DNA of 64,000 nucleotides from Paenibacillus sinensis (GTDB lineage: Bacteria; Bacillota; Bacilli; Paenibacillales; Paenibacillaceae). Under the pieces are notes generated by a model, which ran no database searches, was not told the DNA's origin, and was given only the letters and a program-made list of their open reading frames with translations. Positions 35,564 to 43,383 of this stretch are shown here, one piece after another (the stretch's first letter is position 1; the number at the start of each line of letters is the position of its first letter). Made by a program: the position numbers and the translations under genes. The DNA is taken from contig NZ_JAHCMB010000148.1 of assembly GCF_019904155.1 (NCBI RefSeq), positions 41,970-105,969 on the forward strand, read 5' to 3'.

Positions 35564-35743
35564 ATGGACAAGGATCTAATTTCGAAACTCATCGATGAAA
35601 TCACGGCTGAAGTTGTTGACAAGAACAAGAGCGCTCTCGAAGAAGATGGAACTATTCCCCAAACTGTTGAGCAGACAGTTCGTCTGTCGGCCCTTACGAC
35701 AATTAAAATACTTGAGAAGCTCGAGCTTATCGATAAAGGTTAA
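35564..35743 (+). CDS. 59-residue protein inside the element relic, unknown
   Basis: Acidic, helical, no membrane segment: begins MDKDLISKLIDEITAEVVDK and ends KILEKLELIDKG. The ribosome site AAGGGAGGTG is excellent, 8 bases upstream. Not recognised; size and position suggest a phage or element accessory protein. Its stop codon overlaps that of the broken minus-strand frame. Confidence 0.65.
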   Translation: MDKDLISKLIDEITAEVVDKNKSALEEDGTIPQTVEQTVRLSALTTIKILEKLELIDKG

Positions 35744-35896
35744 ATCATCAACATCGCTTTGTCTGAGTTTTGCTGCTCTTCATTTATCGCCATAATGGTC
35801 GCCCGAGTAACATCAGGGTGCTGGGCGGCCAATTCTTATTTCACAATCTCCCTGATCGGTGCCTCGACTCCGGTATCAGTTCGTTCTTGCAGCATC
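35740..35896 (-). pseudogene. Broken minus-strand reading frame, in-frame stop
   Basis: From an ATG at 35894-35896 the frame reads MLQERTDTGVEAPIREIVK, then TAA (35836-35838), then continues ELAAQHPDVTRATIMAINEE and QQNSDKAMLMI to a second stop. Both halves look like protein with sensible composition, and a CAA to TAA change would join them. AGGAGG lies directly against the ATG, too close to act, so the true start may be further upstream or lost. Family unknown. Confidence 0.45.
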
Positions 35897-35959
35897 CTCC
35901 TATGTTCAATCTCCTGTCGCTCAACACAAAAAGCCCCGCCGGAATGGCGAGACTTTTCG

Positions 35960-36154
35960 GAAGTAGTACCTAAAAACGCACAGGAGCGCCTCGGACACGG
36001 GAGCATGAGCATCACAGCAGATGTCTACTCTCACATTCCCAAGAAAATTGAAGCCGCAAGTATTGATAAATTCGAAGCACACATGAGTAAATCCTCGAAC
36101 AGCCCTCAAAAATTTTGTGGGCGTTTTGTGGGCACATCATTTTACAACCCCTAA
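35960..36154 (+). pseudogene. C-terminal stub of a tyrosine recombinase (integrase)
   Basis: The frame contains KNAQERLGHGSMSITADVYS followed by HIPKKIEAASIDKFEAHM. RLGH is the conserved box II His/Arg neighbourhood and the Tyr of DVYSHI is the nucleophile of phage-type integrases. The catalytic N-terminal and central domains are missing: upstream of about 35960 the frame runs into unrelated sequence with a terminator-like stem (35933-35957). The stop codon lies 64 bases from the glnA-end repeat, the usual place for the integrase gene. The element cannot excise by itself. Confidence 0.75.
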
Positions 36155-36177
36155 CCCAAGTTCCACACCCACACAGC

Positions 36178-36210
36178 AAAAAACCCTCAGAGCGTTACGG
36201 CCCCAAGGGT
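36178..36210 (-). terminator. Present terminator downstream of glnA
   Basis: ACCCT and AGGGT arms across a GC-rich loop, followed by TTTTTT on the minus strand, 10-40 bases after the glnA stop. It lies on the element side of the repeat. Confidence 0.65.
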
Positions 36211-36218
36211 CTCGTCCT

Positions 36219-36240
36219 TTAATACAGCGTCAAATATTGA
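36219..36240. repeat. glnA-proximal 22-bp repeat copy (att-like site)
   Basis: Identical to 35223-35244, 996 bp away. It consists of the last seven codons and stop of glnA, so integration leaves the gene intact. Confidence 0.8.
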
Positions 36241-37547
36241 TTCCGCTCCCAGTCATGAACCTGGGTCCGGTAAATGTCCCATTCAATTTCCTTCAGCTCA
36301 TAAAAATGAGCCAGCGCATGCTCACCGAGAGCATCGGTAACCACAGGGTTGCGGATCAGCTCGTTCAGCGCTTCCTTCAGATCGGCCGGCAGACTCGGAA
36401 TGCCTTCCTCGATACGCTCTTCTTCGGACATCACGTAGATATTCCGGTCGATCGGAGCAGGCAGATCCATCTGGCGTTTAACGCCGTCGAGACCGGCTTT
36501 CAGCATAACAGCCAGAGCCAGGTAAGGGTTGGCCGCAGGGTCCGGGTTACGAACCTCCACCCGTGTGCTGAGGCCTCTGGATGCCGGAATACGGATCATC
36601 GGGCTGCGGTTGCTGGCGGACCAGGCTACATAGCAAGGTGCTTCATAACCGGGAACCAGACGTTTATACGAGTTGACGGTCGGGTTCGTAATCGCTGCCA
36701 TAGCGCGGGCATGCTTCAGCAGACCGGCCATGTAGCTGCGGGCGATGCTGCTCAAGCCCAATTCGTCGCTCTCGTCGTAGAACGTGTTCTCACTGCCCTT
36801 GAACAGGGACTGGTGGCAGTGCATACCCGATCCGTTCATTCCGAAGAGTGGCTTCGGCATGAAGGTAGCATGCAGTCCATGCTGACGGGCTACTGTCTTC
36901 ACAACAAGCTTGAACGTCTGAATCTGGTCAGCGGCCTTGATTGCATTTGCATATTTAAAGTCGATCTCATGCTGACCATAAGCAACCTCGTGGTGGGAGG
37001 CTTCGATTTCAAAGCCCATTTCCTCGAGTGTAAGTACGATTTCTCTGCGGCAGTTCTCGCCCAGATCCATCGGAGCCAGATCGAAATATCCGCCCTGATC
37101 ATTAAGCTCAGTGGTCGGGTTGCCTTTCTCGTCCGTCTGGAACAGGAAGAACTCGGGTTCAGGACCGACATTCATCGCGGTGAAGCCCATTTCTTCCGCT
37201 TCCTTCAGGCAGCGCTTCAAAATACCGCGCGGGTCTCCGGCGAACGGAGTTCCGTCCGGCATGTAAATGTCGCAGATGAGCCGCGCAACGCGGTCCTGCG
37301 CAACCCAAGGGAAAATAACCCAAGTGTCGAGATCGGGATATAAATACATATCGGATTCTTCGATGCGCACATAACCTTCAATGGAAGAACCGTCGAACAT
37401 CATCTTGTTGTCCAGCGCCTTCTCCAGCTGGCTTACCGGAATCTCCACGTTCTTGATCGTACCAAGCAGATCCGTGAATTGAAGACGAATGAACCGGACG
37501 TTCTCTTCCTTCGCAATGCGCAAAATATCTTCTTTACTAAAGCTCAC
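36219..37547 (-). CDS. glnA: Glutamine synthetase, type I
   Basis: Makes glutamine from glutamate, ammonia and ATP. 442 residues, the shorter GSI-alpha form of Bacillales, which is feedback-controlled rather than adenylylated. Motifs: [19 protein letters not shown] (Mg-binding start), [41 protein letters not shown] (ATP), [20 protein letters not shown]. The C-terminus ...NQYLTLY is the part duplicated at 35223. It follows glnR by 30 bases and shares its promoter; GlnR and TnrA control is expected. Confidence 0.97.
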   Translation of the reverse strand: MSFSKEDILRIAKEENVRFIRLQFTDLLGTIKNVEIPVSQLEKALDNKMMFDGSSIEGYVRIEESDMYLYPDLDTWVIFPWVAQDRVARLICDIYMPDGTPFAGDPRGILKRCLKEAEEMGFTAMNVGPEPEFFLFQTDEKGNPTTELNDQGGYFDLAPMDLGENCRREIVLTLEEMGFEIEASHHEVAYGQHEIDFKYANAIKAADQIQTFKLVVKTVARQHGLHATFMPKPLFGMNGSGMHCHQSLFKGSENTFYDESDELGLSSIARSYMAGLLKHARAMAAITNPTVNSYKRLVPGYEAPCYVAWSASNRSPMIRIPASRGLSTRVEVRNPDPAANPYLALAVMLKAGLDGVKRQMDLPAPIDRNIYVMSEEERIEEGIPSLPADLKEALNELIRNPVVTDALGEHALAHFYELKEIEWDIYRTQVHDWERNQYLTLY

Positions 37548-37577
37548 TATACCCTCTCCCTTTCGCGCTTCTGTGAA

Positions 37578-37988
37578 TTATTTATTGAAAAACCGGGATA
37601 GCTCTCCTTGAATAAGCGAAACCTGGCCCGGTCTCTTCCCGGACACCAGCTCCTGCTTCAGCAGGCGGTGCAGCTGGGAATCGGACAGCTCGCGCCGCCG
37701 GACCTCCGTATCGGGAGTAATGACGGTCGCCTCTTCAGATTCCTTCGATACCGGATTCATCACCTGCTTGATTCCGGCAATGTTGACACCTTTTTCAATC
37801 AAAGCTTTAATTTCGAGCAGACGCTCCACATCGTTAAAAGAAAATAACCGCTGATTGCCCGAAGTACGGGCGGGTACGATCAGACTATGCTGTTCATAAT
37901 AGCGGATTTGCCGCGCAGATAAATCGGTAAGTTTCATTACTATACCAATTGGAAATAATGCCATATTTCTGCGGATTTCATCACCCAT
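37578..37988 (-). CDS. glnR: GlnR, MerR-family nitrogen repressor
   Basis: Represses glnRA and other nitrogen genes when glutamine is plentiful, in complex with feedback-inhibited glutamine synthetase. 136 residues. N-terminal MerR-type winged helix (FPIGIVMKLTDLSARQIRYY, QRLFSFNDVERL). The C-terminal tail is the GS-sensing region (SGKRPGQVSLIQGELSRFF). Self-regulation is expected through the TGTTA-N7-TCACA site at 38060. Confidence 0.95.
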   Translation of the reverse strand: MGDEIRRNMALFPIGIVMKLTDLSARQIRYYEQHSLIVPARTSGNQRLFSFNDVERLLEIKALIEKGVNIAGIKQVMNPVSKESEEATVITPDTEVRRRELSDSQLHRLLKQELVSGKRPGQVSLIQGELSRFFNK

Positions 37989-38025
37989 GACTCATCCAAC
38001 CTTCCAATGATCTTTTTCTCATCTC

Positions 38026-38054
38026 ATTGTACATTTGGTTATATGGCGTGTCAA
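38026..38054 (-). promoter_or_regulatory. glnRA promoter
   Basis: TTGACA (38054-38049), 17-base spacer, TACAAT (38031-38026) on the minus strand. Confidence 0.8.
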
Positions 38055-38059
38055 TGGTG

Positions 38060-38076
38060 TGTTAGGAATACTCACA
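38060..38076. promoter_or_regulatory. GlnR/TnrA box
   Basis: TGTTAGGAATACTCACA fits the GlnR/TnrA consensus TGTNA-N7-TNACA exactly. It sits just upstream of the -35 hexamer and overlaps the stop codon of ynbB (38072-38074). Confidence 0.82.
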
Positions 38077-39334
38077 ATAATTTACGATCCCGCATGCTCT
38101 GCAGAGCCATAAGTACACCGTACTTCACATGTGAATAGGTCAGCCCGCCCTGCATATAACCGATATAAGGGGCCCGGATCGGCGCATCTGCCGACAGCTC
38201 CAGACTTCCGCCCTGAATGAACGTGCCTGCCGCCATGATAACAGGATGCTCATATCCCGGCATGTCCCAAGGCTCCGGAACGACATGGCTGTCGACGGCG
38301 GCAGCCTTCTGAATGCCCTGTACAAAGGCGATCAAATGCTCCGGCCCGTCGAAAGCCACAGCCTGAATGAGATCCGTTCGGGGCTCGTTCCAGGCCGGCT
38401 TCGTCTTGAAGCCGCAGCGGGCGAACACGGACGCGGCGAAGATGCTTCCCTTGATAGCCTGTCCAACTGTGTGCGGCGCCATGAACAGCCCCTGATACAG
38501 CCCCCGCGTCGTGCCCAGCATCGCGCCGACTTCCCCGCCGATTCCCGGCGCCGTCAGCCGGTAGGCCGACAGCTCCACAAGCTCGCGGCGCCCGCAAATA
38601 TAGCCGCCTGTCTCCGCCAGACCGCCCCCCGGATTCTTGATGAGGGAACCGGCCATCAGATCGACGCCGACCTGTGTCGGCTCCAGTTCTTCGGTAAATT
38701 CTCCATAGCAGTTGTCTACGAAGACGATAGCCTGCGGCGCCAGCTCTTTGATACGGACTGCCATTTCGCCGATCTGGGCCACCGAGAAGGAGGACCGCCA
38801 GTCATACCCGCGCGAGCGCTGGATGCCTACAACCTTCGTACGGGGCGTTAAAGCCCTCTCAACCGCAGTCCAATCCACATCACCCGCTTCTGAGAGAGCC
38901 ACTTCCCCGTAAGTAATACCGAAGTCAGCCAGGGAACCGGTCCCGTCACCGGGCTTGCCGATTACCTTGTGAAGTGTGTCGTACGGTGTTCCGGTTATAT
39001 AGAGAAGCTCGTCTCCAGGTCTGAGAACGCCGAACAGTGCGGTTGAGAGCGTATGCGTTCCCGAGGCAAAATGCGGCCGTACGAGAGCCGCTTCCGCTCC
39101 GAACACATCGGCATAGACGAGATCCAGCACCTCCCTCCCTCTGTCGTTATAAGCATAACCGGTAGAGCCCGCGAAATGAAAATCGCTGACCTGATGCCGC
39201 TGAAATGCCTGAATGACCTTCCATTGATTGTGATCTACAATCCGGTCCAGCATACGGACCGCTTCCTGAATCTCCAGTTCGGCCGCTTCCGCCGCCTGTA
39301 AAATATCTTCTGCAAACCCTGCCATCTTCCCCAT
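38072..39334 (-). CDS. ynbB: YnbB-type PLP-dependent enzyme (methionine gamma-lyase family)
   Basis: Fold-type I PLP enzyme, formerly labelled aluminium-resistance protein. 420 residues. The PLP lysine is in GSLIKNPGGGLAETGGY; GSTGYAYNDRGREVLD and HFASGTHTLSTALFG build the cofactor pocket; VFVDNCYGEFTEELEP holds the Asp that binds the pyridine nitrogen. Its reaction is not established. It is located between hflX and glnR as in B. subtilis. Two possible ATGs (39334 or three codons later) share one AGGAG site. Confidence 0.93.
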   Translation of the reverse strand: MGKMAGFAEDILQAAEAAELEIQEAVRMLDRIVDHNQWKVIQAFQRHQVSDFHFAGSTGYAYNDRGREVLDLVYADVFGAEAALVRPHFASGTHTLSTALFGVLRPGDELLYITGTPYDTLHKVIGKPGDGTGSLADFGITYGEVALSEAGDVDWTAVERALTPRTKVVGIQRSRGYDWRSSFSVAQIGEMAVRIKELAPQAIVFVDNCYGEFTEELEPTQVGVDLMAGSLIKNPGGGLAETGGYICGRRELVELSAYRLTAPGIGGEVGAMLGTTRGLYQGLFMAPHTVGQAIKGSIFAASVFARCGFKTKPAWNEPRTDLIQAVAFDGPEHLIAFVQGIQKAAAVDSHVVPEPWDMPGYEHPVIMAAGTFIQGGSLELSADAPIRAPYIGYMQGGLTYSHVKYGVLMALQSMRDRKLL

Positions 39335-39476
39335 TCGCTCCTAACATCTACATTCCATGGTGTTAACAGGACAAGGTAGAACTATGCCAGCCTGTCCTGC
39401 TGTAGTGTACACACCGGTCACGATTATCCAGATATCCCCTGGTAATCACGCCGCTGCCGAATTATGAGCTTCCCAG

Positions 39477-40796
39477 TTACTCCTGAACGTTACCGGCAGC
39501 TTCCTGCGAGCCTGTCTCGTCTTTGAAGTCGGACAGCATATAGCCCCATTTCTCATAATCGTCTTTGTTGACCCGAACCGTGTAGATCACATCGTCGCCT
39601 TCAAACGTCTGATCGACAACATCTCCCACCCGGTACAGAAGCGAAGACAGGTCCCCTCGGCTCGGGGGAATCCGAAAGCTCAACGTATCGCCTGACAACT
39701 CCGATTGGACCGTATCGGTTATCCGTTCCAAATCATCCTGGTTAAAAGCACTAACCTTCAAATACCCAGGGCCTGACGGGAGCATTTCAAGCTGTTCCGG
39801 ACTGCATAGATCGATTTTGTTGAAAAGGACGATCTGCGTCTTGTCCGCTGCGCCCAAATCCTGCAGGATCGATGCCACAACCTTCATCTGCTCATCCCGC
39901 ATCGGGGAGGAGGCATCCACCACATGAAGCACCAGATTTGCCTCATTCACCTCTTCCAGCGTGGCCCGGAACGATGCGACGAGATCATGCGGAAGGTTCT
40001 GAATGAAACCAACAGTATCCGTCAGAACGACGCTTTTGCCTCCCGGCAGCTCCAGAAGACGTGAAGTCGGGTCCAGCGTTGCAAACAGCTGGTTCTGGAT
40101 ATAAACATCCGCGTCAGTCAGCTGCTTAAGAAGGGTGGACTTCCCGGCATTCGTATAGCCGACAAGAGCGACCTGCACAACACCGCTCTTACGCCGGCGC
40201 TCGCGGTGAAGATTCCGGGTCTTGACAACTTCTTCGAGCTGGCGCTTCAACTCCCCGATCCGGTCGCGGATATGCCGGCGGTCGGTCTCCAGCTTGCTCT
40301 CACCGGGACCGCGTGTGCCGATCCCGCCGCCAAGACGGGACAGATTCTTGCCATGTCCCGACAGGCGGGGAAGCAAATACGACAGCTGGGCCAGCTCGAC
40401 CTGAATGATGCCTTCGCGCGTCTTGGCACGTCCCGCGAAGATGTCGAGGATCAGCTGGGTGCGGTCGATAATCTTGAGGTCCAGCGCCTCCTCCAGGTTC
40501 CGCACCTGAGCGCCGGACAGCTCCTGGTCAAATATCGCCGTATTGGCACCGAGGCCATCAGCGGCCATCCGGAGCTCTTCCACCTTCCCCTTCCCGATAA
40601 ACCACCTGGAGTCGGGCGTCTCCCGGTTCTGGCGAAGCACCTCCAGCACTTCCACACCGGCGGTCTCCGCCAACTGTACAAGCTCCTGTAGCGAATATTC
40701 CGGATCTATGCCGGTCCGCTTCACCTCATCGGTAACAAGACTGACCAGAATCGCCCTGTCCTGAATGTCCATATTCGTATCGTATGTCGTCGTCAT
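39477..40796 (-). CDS. hflX: GTPase HflX (YnbA)
   Basis: Ribosome-splitting GTPase active under stress. 439 residues. N-terminal HflX domain (VRNLEEALDLKIIDRTQLIL, FAGRAKTREGIIQVELAQL), GTPase motifs GYTNAGKSTLL (G1), LTDTVGFIQNLP (G3), LFNKIDL (G4). The C-terminal 60 residues form the short tail seen in Bacilli. I use the second Met (40794-40796), 7 bases from GAGGAG; the first Met would be 1 base away. Lies between spoVK and ynbB in conserved order. Confidence 0.95.
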   Translation of the reverse strand: MTTTYDTNMDIQDRAILVSLVTDEVKRTGIDPEYSLQELVQLAETAGVEVLEVLRQNRETPDSRWFIGKGKVEELRMAADGLGANTAIFDQELSGAQVRNLEEALDLKIIDRTQLILDIFAGRAKTREGIIQVELAQLSYLLPRLSGHGKNLSRLGGGIGTRGPGESKLETDRRHIRDRIGELKRQLEEVVKTRNLHRERRRKSGVVQVALVGYTNAGKSTLLKQLTDADVYIQNQLFATLDPTSRLLELPGGKSVVLTDTVGFIQNLPHDLVASFRATLEEVNEANLVLHVVDASSPMRDEQMKVVASILQDLGAADKTQIVLFNKIDLCSPEQLEMLPSGPGYLKVSAFNQDDLERITDTVQSELSGDTLSFRIPPSRGDLSSLLYRVGDVVDQTFEGDDVIYTVRVNKDDYEKWGYMLSDFKDETGSQEAAGNVQE

Positions 40797-40838
40797 CTGC
40801 ATTCTCCTCTTGCGGATTGCGGCTCATCCGCCTCCGCA

Positions 40839-41804
40839 TTATAGTTTAAAGTCCTCGGTCCGCAGCGTCATAAGCTCCTGCCTGCCGGGGCTTGCATGCT
40901 CGTACTGGTTGAGCAGCCTGACCGCCTGGCTCCTAACCGCCTTCTCGATTGAATTCCGCACATAACGGGCATTGCTGAACGCATGCGGGCTCTCATCCTT
41001 CTCCTGCAGCAGCCACTGCTTCAGCTTCACCATCGCCTGCGGCATCAGGATATAATCCCTCTCCTTGGCCATGAGCTCCGCGATCTGAAGAAGCTGATCA
41101 ATTGAGTAATCGGGAAATTCAACCTGGATGGGAAACCGCGACGGAAGCCCCGGATTGCTCATGAGAAAATAATCGATCTCGCTGGAGTAGCCGGCAAGGA
41201 TAAGCACGAACTGGCTGCGGTGATCCTCCATCGCTTTGACCAGTGTATCGATCGCTTCCTTGCCGAAATCCTTATCGCCCCCGCGGGCCAGACTATAGGC
41301 TTCGTCAATGAATAGTATGCCGCCAAGCGCCTTTTTTACAAGGTCGCGGGTTTTTTGGGCCGTATGCCCGATGTATTCACCTACTAGGTCTGCCCGCTCC
41401 ACTTCGATCAAATGCCCCTTGGAGAGCACACCCATCCGCTGAAACAGCTTGGCGACAATTCGGGCGACCGTCGTCTTGCCGGTGCCGGGATTCCCCTTAA
41501 ACACCATATGATAAGCCTGGCCGCCGCTTGCGAGTCCGGCTTCGCTCCGCATCTGCGCCACCTGCAGCAGAGCGTATATCTCAAACACTAGCTCCTTGAT
41601 ATTGTCCAATCCCACCAGTGCATCCAGCTCCCGCCCGATCTCCTGGAACAGGCCGGTATGGGCGGAGCTTTTGGCTGGCGCCGGTTCGCTGAGCGCGGAT
41701 GTGCCCCCCACCGCCGGAGCATCATGGCTCCGCAGGACAATATTGATTTGACGCGACGGTCTGCCCTCATCCCGTTCGCTTGAAGCCGCGCTGCGTACAC
41801 TCAT
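40839..41804 (-). CDS. spoVK: Stage V sporulation protein K (AAA ATPase)
   Basis: CbbX/SpoVK-type AAA protein needed for spore maturation in B. subtilis, made in the mother cell. 321 residues. Walker A FKGNPGTGKTTVARIV, Walker B GGILFIDEAYSLAR, sensor region FVLILAGYSSEIDYFL, arginine finger in NPGLPSRFPIQVEFPD. An unconserved 50-residue N-terminal tail precedes the AAA core. ATG has GAGGTG upstream. A sigma-E-like promoter is proposed at 41843-41870. Confidence 0.94.
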   Translation of the reverse strand: MSVRSAASSERDEGRPSRQINIVLRSHDAPAVGGTSALSEPAPAKSSAHTGLFQEIGRELDALVGLDNIKELVFEIYALLQVAQMRSEAGLASGGQAYHMVFKGNPGTGKTTVARIVAKLFQRMGVLSKGHLIEVERADLVGEYIGHTAQKTRDLVKKALGGILFIDEAYSLARGGDKDFGKEAIDTLVKAMEDHRSQFVLILAGYSSEIDYFLMSNPGLPSRFPIQVEFPDYSIDQLLQIAELMAKERDYILMPQAMVKLKQWLLQEKDESPHAFSNARYVRNSIEKAVRSQAVRLLNQYEHASPGRQELMTLRTEDFKL

Positions 41805-41842
41805 AGTTTCACCTCGTCACTTAAGGCTGACTGCTCTACATC

Positions 41843-41870
41843 AGTCTATTCCCGGTAGCGAGATGATATT
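41843..41870 (-). promoter_or_regulatory. Possible sigma-E promoter of spoVK
   Basis: AATATC (41870-41865), 14-base spacer, AATAGACT (41850-41843) on the minus strand; partial fit to the sporulation sigma-E pattern (ATA-type -35, CATACAMT -10). Confidence 0.4.
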
Positions 41871-41899
41871 AGAAGAATTGCACTTTTGTCCTGCCCGGC

Positions 41900-42547
41900 T
41901 CAGAACGTCTCCTGGAGCTTCCATTTCGTATACGCGAGAATCTCCCTTGTCTTATATTTAAACATAGACATCGTTTCAGATTCAGTTAATCCAAGTTCCG
42001 GTTGATCGTATCCGAGGTACCGGGCAATCTCCAGAGCCCGTCTTCCGTGAAACGTGTGCGTCACAATAACCGCCGAAGTCCATCCTTCCTGCTGCATGAT
42101 CGTCCGACTGTACAGCAAATTCTCATAGGTTGAGGTTGCCTCGTTCTCCACCCGGATTGCGCTGTCTTGAATCCCTTGTGAAATCAAATAATTCCGCATA
42201 CCCTGTCCCTCGGTATACCGGTATCCAGCACGGTCCAGTCCTCCGGTCACGATAATATGCTCATATGCGCCCTGCTTGTACAATTTAATTGCATAATCGA
42301 GACGTTCCCGGAGTCCCGGGCTGGGCTGATCCCCCCACATCGCCATTCCCAGAACAATGCCGGCATCCGCTTTGCGCATCGGCTCGGTTGTCCGGGCTCC
42401 ATTGATCAGAATCAGAATGTAAGCGCTCCATATCAAGCCCGCAGTTAAAATAAGGGCAACCAAAAGGAGCGGCCCTCTGCGATAACGTCTTCGGGGCCGG
42501 CTCATAAATGGCCGTATCGGACTTGTGGGTGTCATATCCCATTTCAT
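41900..42547 (-). CDS. YdcF/SanA-like DUF218 membrane-anchored protein
   Basis: 215 residues. One N-terminal transmembrane helix (GPLLLVALILTAGLIWSAYI) after a basic tail, then the DUF218 domain outside the membrane: GIVLGMAMWGDQPSPGLRERLDYAI, IIVTGGLDRAG, ENEATSTYENLLYS and VTHTFHGRRALEIA. Members are linked to cell-envelope integrity (SanA, ElyC), but the reaction is not known. It starts 3 bases after the upstream DUF402/Ntdp stop codon, so is probably co-transcribed with it. Confidence 0.9.
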   Translation of the reverse strand: MKWDMTPTSPIRPFMSRPRRRYRRGPLLLVALILTAGLIWSAYILILINGARTTEPMRKADAGIVLGMAMWGDQPSPGLRERLDYAIKLYKQGAYEHIIVTGGLDRAGYRYTEGQGMRNYLISQGIQDSAIRVENEATSTYENLLYSRTIMQQEGWTSAVIVTHTFHGRRALEIARYLGYDQPELGLTESETMSMFKYKTREILAYTKWKLQETF

Positions 42548-42550
42548 AGC

Positions 42551-43108
42551 TTAGGTCTTCCTCCTGAATTCGCCATGATGAAACAGTTCGGCCCGGTGCT
42601 TCAAAGAGAGTGTGAAATAAGGGAAGGCGTGGGAGTCGATCCCCCGCATTATACTGCGGGCCGTGTCCCAGGCCAGATGGTATTCACTGTCGGTTATATC
42701 TCCGCGCTCCAGCGCTTCCTCCAGCTCATCCTCATCCAGTAGAAACACTTCCCCGTTCCACAGCACCACCACATCAAGATACAAATCGTCGAACCAGGGA
42801 ACCCCCTGATCGGTGACGCCCTGAACCTTGCACGTATCGATATACCACTGAATAATGTTCTGCCGCTCGTCGAACATCGCGGTGACAATATAGTGGCTGT
42901 CTTTCGGAAAATACTGAAGCCATGAATAGCCCTTGTCCGCAATGCGGTATGTATGCCGTCCATAGCTTTTCCACAGCGGCTCTTTCAATCCATAGATAGT
43001 GTAAAGGGTAATGTAACCGCTGAATTCCCGGGTTTCCACGTAGCGGCAGGCGAACCCGCGCCGGGTAATTCGGCGCCAATTGGCACGGTCTCCGAATTTA
43101 CGTTTCAT
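42551..43108 (-). CDS. DUF402 / Ntdp-like nucleoside tri- and diphosphate hydrolase
   Basis: 185 residues. YRIADKGYSWLQYFPKDSHY, MFDERQNIIQWYIDTC and VPWFDDLYLDVVVLWNGEV are the family hallmarks, including the acidic residues that bind Mg. Staphylococcal Ntdp hydrolyses NTP and NDP; the same activity is expected here. Full length. It is followed by the YdcF-like gene. Confidence 0.88.
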   Translation of the reverse strand: MKRKFGDRANWRRITRRGFACRYVETREFSGYITLYTIYGLKEPLWKSYGRHTYRIADKGYSWLQYFPKDSHYIVTAMFDERQNIIQWYIDTCKVQGVTDQGVPWFDDLYLDVVVLWNGEVFLLDEDELEEALERGDITDSEYHLAWDTARSIMRGIDSHAFPYFTLSLKHRAELFHHGEFRRKT

Positions 43109-43297
43109 ATAATAATCCTCTCGGGGTATGTTGACTCCAGCTTACCACATTTAGGAGACGCACTCAAAACCCAAAGAAAAAGAAAGACGTTCACTGAACT
43201 TGTCTTGTCGGAGATATTGCCGAATCTTCTTTAGCGGTTATTTTACTTGCAATATCAGGATGTCAAATCTTTGGAGCTTATACGTTCTGAATGTTAT

Positions 43298-43354
43298 AAA
43301 AAAGGCTCCGCCTCCGGACTTCCTGCCTGCATGGAAGACTCCGGCTGCGGAACC
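43298..43354 (-). terminator. Terminator of the PBP gene
   Basis: Long imperfect stem: GGTTCCGCAGCCGGAGTC pairs with GACTTCCGGAGGCGGAGCC-like arm, followed by TTTTTT on the minus strand. Confidence 0.85.
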
Positions 43355-43383
43355 GCTACTTCTTCGTGATGCTTCTGCTGCTC

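Noticed and set aside
35241..35598. Overlapping 86- and 88-residue plus-strand frames
   Set aside because: No ribosome sites, low-complexity translation, no recognisable motif; treated as decayed element DNA.
35759..35955. Upstream half of the frame ending in the integrase stub
   Set aside because: Composition is not integrase-like, and the minus strand has a better coding signal over the same bases.
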